DNA of 64,000 bases, from assembly GCA_015179025.1 (NCBI GenBank), contig WHUX01000009.1, positions 62,001-126,000 on the forward strand, in the 5' to 3' direction. The DNA is from Terfezia claveryi (lineage: Eukaryota; Ascomycota; Pezizomycetes; Pezizales; Pezizaceae). Shown one piece after another: positions 58,573 through 64,000 of this stretch. Positions within the stretch are counted from its first letter, which is position 1. Each line of letters opens with the position of its first letter. The position numbers and the translations under genes were made by a program. A model generated the notes under the pieces. The model worked only from the letters and a program-made list of their open reading frames with translations, did not search any database and was not told where the DNA came from.

Positions 58573-60057
58573 TTAGACCTTGCTCGTTAAAACTGCTGGT
58601 GGAGCAGCGAGATCAATATCACTTGGCAATTTCTCACCCTCATAGTCCTTTTCCGCAGTAGCCAGCTTCGACCTAGCAAACCTAACGCCAAAAACCACCA
58701 TCGCGAGCCCAAGACCAAGTAAGATGACAACAATAGCAGCCACCGCACCCACTGCCCCCGCGGCACCAGGAGACAAAGGCTGGCTATTGTCAGTGATATG
58801 AGATCCATCATTGGTCCCGGTATTATCATTCCCACCCTCCGTCTTCCCATTCTTGGAGCAGAATGAATCAGAAGCATTGCAAAGCGCACACCAGTCATAA
58901 ACATTCTTAACCGCAAACACATCAATATTCTCATTGAACTCCTTCCAGGTCAATTCTGCCTGACCAAAGATCGGAATGTGAACAAGAGATACGTTATCCT
59001 CTGTTCCGTTGCGGAAGAGGAAGCGAACCTTGAGTGCCGATTCGGAGGGATAATCTCCAGCATGGGTATCCACATCCGAGAACATCTCGAACACCATTGA
59101 AGCAGCGTAGTTGGGGAGACCCATGAAGTCAATGGAGTAAGCCGATAGCCCAGCATGTCCGAAGAAAGCGAGGAAAGCGTCGTAGGAGGATATCATGAGA
59201 GTGAATTTATTCTCCTCACCGGCGGTTTGGAGGTTAACAGAGAGGCGCTCAGCGATTCTGTATGCCATTGCCTTTCCGGCAATAGTGAGGGCTGGGTGTT
59301 CGGGGGCAGCATTTCCGTTCATAGCCCACTCGTGGCGGTCGGCAAGGACTTTGAGTTTGTAGAGGTCGCCGGGAGAGACCCGTTCAGCAATAGTAGTGTT
59401 GTGGACCGACCCGACATTTATATAGTCAAAGATCTCGTATGCATTCTGGTAGCCAACTTCATCATCACTGAAGACACCGTTGAGGTAGTCCCTTTTCAAG
59501 GAATTGTAAAAGGTTTGCGACTCTTCGCCGAGTCGCAAGGCATCTTGAGAAGCCAGGTATGCATTGCTCTGTAACAGGAAGTTGGGGCATCTATCATCCG
59601 CCTTCAACCAGATCGTGTTGTTAGGATCTGTGACTGCTATGCTGTGGAGTGTGGTGTATTGCAGCCCATTGACTGGATCCTTCACCACCTCTCCGTTCGC
59701 TAGTGTCTGAGGTTTGTTGTCGGTAGTTGGGGGGTATAGACCTTGTAAGAATACTTGCCCGCTGGTAACAAGGAGAGGCTGATCGGGGGCCATGGCGTAA
59801 ACTTCTTTATCGTCAAAGGAATTCTCACTAATTCCATCAATATAGAAGGGGGAGGAGGCATTGAGGTATCTTTTGCGGTAGAAGGCACCCGCATTATGGC
59901 ATTGAAGCCGGCCGAGGGAGGTCAATCTTATAGGAGGATTCCCTTTGTAGGTTCTGTCACCATGACGCTGAACAGTGACAACAGCATGAATTTTCTCTGC
60001 TGCATGTGTGATTGAGGAGAGAGCCACAAGGGAGGCGAGCACAGCTAGGCTTTTCAT
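58573..60057 (-). CDS. Membrane-anchored histidine-acid-phosphatase-like protein
   Basis: A single exon of 494 aa. Residues 1-19 (MKSLAVLASLVALSSITHA) are a signal peptide. VTVQRHGDRTYKG (RHGDR at 31-35) carries the phosphohistidine motif of histidine acid phosphatases, with the usual downstream Arg/His context. The expected HD proton-donor motif appears as SSYDAFLAFFG (YD at 292-293), so the His is replaced while the Asp remains. N-glycosylation sites (for example NASS, NNTI, NTTI, NVSL) fit a secreted ectodomain. A transmembrane helix at about 433-460 is followed by a short basic then acidic cytoplasmic tail. It is probably a plasma-membrane or vacuolar phosphomonoesterase-like protein. Activity on phytate or lipids cannot be inferred. 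Confidence 0.88.
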   Translation of the reverse strand: MKSLAVLASLVALSSITHAAEKIHAVVTVQRHGDRTYKGNPPIRLTSLGRLQCHNAGAFYRKRYLNASSPFYIDGISENSFDDKEVYAMAPDQPLLVTSGQVFLQGLYPPTTDNKPQTLANGEVVKDPVNGLQYTTLHSIAVTDPNNTIWLKADDRCPNFLLQSNAYLASQDALRLGEESQTFYNSLKRDYLNGVFSDDEVGYQNAYEIFDYINVGSVHNTTIAERVSPGDLYKLKVLADRHEWAMNGNAAPEHPALTIAGKAMAYRIAERLSVNLQTAGEENKFTLMISSYDAFLAFFGHAGLSAYSIDFMGLPNYAASMVFEMFSDVDTHAGDYPSESALKVRFLFRNGTEDNVSLVHIPIFGQAELTWKEFNENIDVFAVKNVYDWCALCNASDSFCSKNGKTEGGNDNTGTNDGSHITDNSQPLSPGAAGAVGAVAAIVVILLGLGLAMVVFGVRFARSKLATAEKDYEGEKLPSDIDLAAPPAVLTSKV

Positions 60058-60955
60058 GGCTCGGTGATAGGATGGGGTATATTCTCAATGCCTTGATGAA
60101 CCAAAATGACCCAGAATTTATAGGACAATATCCACCACAACAGACAGCTTGGGGATTGTCAGTGAGGTAAGAAAATCTACCCTCGTGAGGGGAACAACAG
60201 TACCTAATTAACACCAGCGGGAAACACTACCCTCCACCTGCGATCAATAAAGCATGTCCCAAGTATCTCAATCACGCAACAGCGGTATAATACATATCTG
60301 TCACAATCAAAGCATAAATCAACACGATCTGGGTATAGTTCGAATACGGCCCCGTTGGAGTCCCTTGTGAGTCTGCATAGTGCAGGGGTTGTATAATGTG
60401 CCTGTGTTGTCATAGAGGTCTTGTTTTTCCACGGCAGCTTTTCCACGGCAGCTTTTCCACGGCAGCTTTTCCGGAAGCAAGATACCTATTAGTTAGCTTT
60501 AGATAATAAGATCGATAAGGTTGGTGGAGTTCTGCGCGAGGGCATGTACTTGTTGGGAACAAGTTGCGTGCCAATGGTGACTTATAGTGTATTAGTGCTG
60601 GGGTTGAAGGCAGCCAGATTCCCGTGCCCTGAACATTTGGTTCGCAAATTTCGCTGGTCCGTAGCTGCGTTCTGTCTCTTGGCAATCTCGAATAACAAGG
60701 GATTACACATAGCTTACACCTGCCGGTGTGACTATGAAAACAACAGGCCAAGGCTAATTACTAATATTGCCCATGGTGTGTGTGACTTACTTATATCAGT
60801 AGCCTTACCCTGAAGTTTACAGTTACCCTCAACTCACAGAGTTTACAGTTACATTCGGAGCTCAGTGGTGCGTTTACTTGCTTGGATCATAGTACTGTGA
60901 ACATGAAGTATGAATATTATATCTGTTACTATCTAAGAGTGCTTAATTACTTACT
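60058..60955. other. Intergenic spacer
   Basis: Promoter side of the acid-phosphatase-like gene. It contains the 14-bp tandem repeat listed separately. No gene seen. Confidence 0.45.
60425..60472. repeat. 14-bp minisatellite
   Basis: TTTTCCACGGCAGC is present three times in perfect tandem (60425-60466), followed by a partial fourth copy TTTTCC. Confidence 0.9.
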
Positions 60956-60988
60956 AACAGACTAGTGCCAACCAGACTAAACAGACTA
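60956..60988 (-). repeat. TAGTCTGG micro-insertion, copy 16 (perfect 9-bp duplication)
   Basis: Exactly 15 bp, GTGCCAACCAGACTA at 60965-60979 (the reverse complement of TAGTCTGGTTGGCAC), lies between AACAGACTA at 60956-60964 and 60980-60988 (9/9). It is the mirror-orientation twin of copy 13. Confidence 0.8.
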
Positions 60989-61467
60989 CTTAATTAAGAG
61001 TTTATTTTGTATCTCGAAGTTCGAAGCGCTGATCTCGATCTGCTGGTTATAGAATCATAAAGGTGCAAGGCCTGAGATCAAAGTACTTTCTAAGTCATTC
61101 CGAGATTTCCTTGCGCCACAGGGCTGTCAGAGCTGTTTTTTGCTGGAAATTCACAGAATCTCCATGAAAATTCACTGTTTGCTACCCACTAGTAAGATAT
61201 GTATGAGGCCGTCTTTCATCTCCAGCATAATCACTAGTCTGGATTGAACGAGAGGAAAGCATCTCTTCTTGTTTTACCAGCACTTTGACAGCTGTAGCTA
61301 ATTTCTCAATATGATGCGTTACTGTAGGTCTGGGACCTAGCCTGCGACTGCTTCTTTACGCTCTATACAGCAACCAAACACCCAACATCCTCCCTCCCCA
61401 TTCCTCCTTAACCACACTACTCGTCCCTCAAGAAGAAAACCCACTCTGACTGTCCGCTTGAGAGTTC
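60989..61467. other. Intergenic spacer and promoter
   Basis: Upstream region of the gene at 61468. The last 100 bases are pyrimidine-rich. One core fragment is listed separately. Confidence 0.45.
61235..61249 (+). repeat. TAGTCTGG core fragment, copy 17
   Basis: TAGTCTGGATTGAAC matches the first eight bases of the core and part of the rest. No duplication is seen. Confidence 0.25.
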
Positions 61468-62881
61468 ATGTCAGGTCGACAGACACTCCAAGCACCTGGT
61501 CCTGTCATTACCAAGCATCGATACACCATTCCTGAACTCTACCGACTACGCGAGACACTCCGTTTCTTATTTTGCCCTCTTGCAAACTTCTCCCCAGAAG
61601 CTTTCCAGTACTTCATTGTTACTCCACACATCCCAGCATCTGCCTACATCGATCCCCAAATTCGCCAAAAGGTACGAATGGTGGCTCTTTTCTACTCCGC
61701 TTGCCTTAAGCTGACTTCTTCTAGATCTTCCGAACCCTCGTCAAGATTGACCAAGAAAGAATGACTTCCACTCCCGTCAAAAAGGTTCTCCCTCCTCATC
61801 TTAGGATGAGGGCTTCTCAACCTGCAGCCCCTGTTGCTCTCAACCCTATCACTCCCTTGACTGTTGTCTATGGTAATGTGGTGGGCAATGAAACCGCCAA
61901 AGAGCTGGAGCCCGGGACCGAGCTTAAATCTACCAAGCCCGAGCTTAAGACTACCAAGTCTGAACTTGACAATACCAAGCGTGGACCTGAGACTGCCCAA
62001 CCGGTGGACAAGGCCATGGCTGAAGCTTGGTGGGCTAAGTTGCCTGGTGAACAGAAGATTGGGATTGCCGAACTATATATCCTTGAAGTGCACCAACTTC
62101 CAGCTGTTTCTATTCACAAGCCGGTTGAAAAATCAGGCCTCAATCCCACTGTCCCAGCCTTTAACATGGGAGCACTCCGCGAGGTCATGCCCAACGTTCC
62201 AGCTGTTTCTGCAAAGCAGGGTGAATGGGGCAGCTCATCCTCTGCCGCTAAACAAGATGATTGGAATACTGATTCTTCGACCAAGACGGATGACTGGAAT
62301 GTCTCGCCTATACAAGCCAGCTCATCCGTGGCCCCAGTTAGAACCATAGCTTCCCCCGTTGAGGTGACAATGGCTGCCCCAGTTAGGGCCATGGCCGCTC
62401 CAATTAAGACCACGGCCGCTCCAGTTAAGGGGAATATCTCGTCCACCACTTCGACCAGGCAGGATGATTGGACTACCACCAGCTCAATGCAGCAAGGCGA
62501 CTGGGTTACTCCATCTACCACTTCTCAACCACTTATTTCCATTGATTCAGAGTCCTCTACTACTCAAATCAACGAAACTGTAGTGGAAGCAGATAAGTTA
62601 ACCCCCCCGCATAAGTCTGCTTGGATTGGCCTCAAATCCAATGGAGAGGAGCAAGATGAGTTCATCAGAGTAAGTCTTCAGACATTCTCAAGCCTAGGCC
62701 TCACCATGTTCATTTACTGACAATTGTCCAGTTTATGACTGCAAACGTCTTCCCCCGTCTCATCCAGTCGATTCCCAAGAAACCAATTCTCGATACAACG
62801 TATGTAACCGAGATTCCGGATCCCGCGCCAGCAGATGACTATACATCTATCACTTCCAACAATTTCAGTTATGATTGGTAG
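61468..62881 (+). CDS. Unknown protein with Caf20-like eIF4E-binding motif and Trp-bearing repeats
   Basis: Three exons, 61468-61671, 61725-62669 and 62732-62881, give 432 aa. I recognise no catalytic domain. The N-terminus has KHRYTIPELYRLRETLRFLF, in which Y19-TIPE-L24-Y25 fits the YxxxxL-hydrophobic eIF4E-binding pattern and closely resembles the Caf20 start (YTIDELF). After an acidic/basic linker, the Ser/Thr-rich middle contains regularly spaced Trp motifs: QGEWG, QDDWN, TDDWN, QDDWT and QGDWV, separated by S/T-rich spacers and PVR(A/T)(M/I)A repeats. The C-terminus ends SNNFSYDW. Role as a translation regulator is an inference from the motif only. Exon junctions close in frame and the introns open GTACGA and GTAAGT. 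Confidence 0.75.
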
Positions 62882-63506
62882 AAGATCGTTTACTAGCTCT
62901 ATCCACTAAAATGTTATCTCTTCTTTTTCTCTCTTAAACAGGTTCTTTCGTACTTCCGTTATTCTCTGATTTCTGGGATGAAAATATGAAAAAAATTGTG
63001 TTGCACACTTGGGTATGTGGACGAGATATAAAGCAGGATTGTTGTATTCTCGCGCATCCCAATTTCTTCTATTTCATCCCACTCCATCTTGCTTGCTAAA
63101 ATTCATAACGTTTCTTACCTCTCCGTGCCAAGATCAATACAATGGTACCTCGATAAGAACTTAACGACTGGTACGTCACGACAGCTATTGACCCTTTAAG
63201 CACTGGAGTAAGATTAGCATACTTATACTAGGTATGTAATCAGAGTTTTCAGTTGAAAGCCATTTTGAATGCTGCCGGACTGTGTATCACCACGAATCCT
63301 AGAGCCCTTGGCTCGGTGTTTGGCTCGGTGTTTAGGTTCAGGTGAAAACTACGCGTAAATTGATATTGTGTGGCGAAGTAAAATTCACCATATCCGAGAA
63401 CGTTTCCAGCCAACGTAAAAGAGCAATAAAAGACGAATACTCGAGAGAGCACCTCAGTTGTCAGTTTTGCTCAAAGGGTTGAGTCAACCGCCCCTGCGTT
63501 GTCCTG
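62882..63506. other. Intergenic spacer
   Basis: No gene seen. GGCTCGGTGTTT occurs twice in tandem at about 63308-63332. Confidence 0.45.
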
Positions 63507-64000
63507 ATGCCACTTCCCTCAAAGAGGGGGATCTCCAACAGACCTGGAGCGCAGCAGCAACTTTCGTCGGCTCTCTCATCCACACAAACCCCTACGGCTC
63601 ATCAACAGGAGACTGAGTCTCAGCTATTGAGGGAACAAAAGATACCCAATCCCCTTCCGCCAGTTCCCTTCGGCCGGCAAAACACTCGAACGCCACGCCT
63701 ACCGCTATCACTCCCGGATTATGAGCACGACAACCAGGATGTTGGTATGGGTGACGAGGATATAATTGTTTACGGCTCAGATGAGCAAGCAGAACTGGGT
63801 CACGAAGCTGAGATTGAGAAATTCAGGGATGAGCGGCTAAGGAGGGTCCATACATACGCACAGAGATACTTAGCTGGAGATAGGGTATACATCCATTGCG
63901 CCAGGTTAAAAGGTCCGGTTGTTAATAATCCTTGGAAGAAGAGGAAGGAGCACAATGATCACGAACAGATTCCATTAGGTATGCGGGAATTTAAGAGGAG
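63507..64000 (+). CDS. Partial gene, unknown protein, running off the right edge
   Basis: An open frame of 164 codons begins with an ATG at 63507 (MPLPSKRGISNRPGAQQQ) and has no stop before the window ends. It is Gln/Pro/Ser-rich at first, then acidic (DVGMGDEDIIVYGSDEQAEL). A charged helix EIEKFRDERLRRVHTYAQRY comes next, and then a basic segment with PWKKRKEHNDHEQ. I do not recognise the family. A splice site could end the exon before the edge. Confidence 0.6.
   Translation, partial: MPLPSKRGISNRPGAQQQLSSALSSTQTPTAHQQETESQLLREQKIPNPLPPVPFGRQNTRTPRLPLSLPDYEHDNQDVGMGDEDIIVYGSDEQAELGHEAEIEKFRDERLRRVHTYAQRYLAGDRVYIHCARLKGPVVNNPWKKRKEHNDHEQIPLGMREFKR

Noticed and set aside
1..64000. A secondary-metabolite cluster, CRISPR array or prophage
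   Set aside because: No synthase, array of spaced repeats or phage genes are present. The gene content is eukaryotic housekeeping.

Overview
The window is nuclear DNA of a filamentous ascomycete (Pezizomycotina-like). The evidence is short GT-AG introns of about 46-110 bp with CTAAC/CTGAC-type branch sites, intact fungal housekeeping genes on both strands, long glutamine-, serine- and glycine-rich tails, and relics of Mutator-like and Helitron-like transposons. I cannot fix genus or order from the sequence alone.

Layout. 1-1.7 kb: a degraded Helitron-type ORF split by a 933-bp Mutator-like element (177-bp inverted repeats, 8-bp target duplication). 2.2-6.3 kb (-): a Mug190/tricalbin-like SMP-C2 membrane-contact protein. 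8.6-9.8 kb (+): an APH/choline-kinase-fold small-molecule kinase. 11.8-15.7 kb (+): the inositol hexakisphosphate kinase Kcs1. 16.7-18.4 kb: TAF10 (+) and mitochondrial ribosomal uS19m (-), convergent. 19.6-22.9 kb (+): a Tbf1-type telobox protein with about 50 consecutive glutamines. 24.5-27.0 kb (-): UV-damage endonuclease UVDE. 27.4-29.4 kb (-): a ten-exon aldehyde dehydrogenase. 31.8-32.7 kb (-): a pyridoxamine-phosphate-oxidase-like flavoprotein. 33.1-37.0 kb: UPF3 (-) and a Sit4/PP6 phosphatase (+), divergent. 40.7-46.1 kb (+): a 1686-aa WD40 protein with an Arg/Glu/Ser repeat tail. 47.0-49.0 kb (-): an MCH1-like MFS transporter. 50.9-57.6 kb: a 1807-aa Q/A-rich protein with an ARID2/RSC9-like zinc-finger pair (-) and ribosomal protein uL24/RPL26 (+), divergent. 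58.6-60.1 kb (-): a membrane-anchored histidine-acid-phosphatase-like protein. 61.5-62.9 kb (+): an unknown protein with a Caf20-like eIF4E-binding motif. 63.5 kb to the end (+): an open partial gene. Exon structures were worked out by splice sites and phase, and every multi-exon model closes in frame.

The genes are mostly unlinked housekeeping functions (transcription, telomere binding, mRNA decay, translation, DNA repair, phosphate and inositol signalling). There is no metabolic cluster.

The most unusual signal is a dispersed family of micro-insertions in the intergenic DNA. At least 17 places carry the 15-bp core TAGTCTGGTTGGCAC or a close variant, in either orientation. In fourteen of them a unit of only 12-33 bp sits between direct repeats of about 9 bp: six pairs are perfect, one matches 8/9, five 7/9, one 6/9, and one aligns with a 1-bp indel. 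They look like target-site duplications around ultra-short elements, or like excision footprints of a DNA transposon whose terminal repeat begins TAGTCTGG. None lies in an exon.
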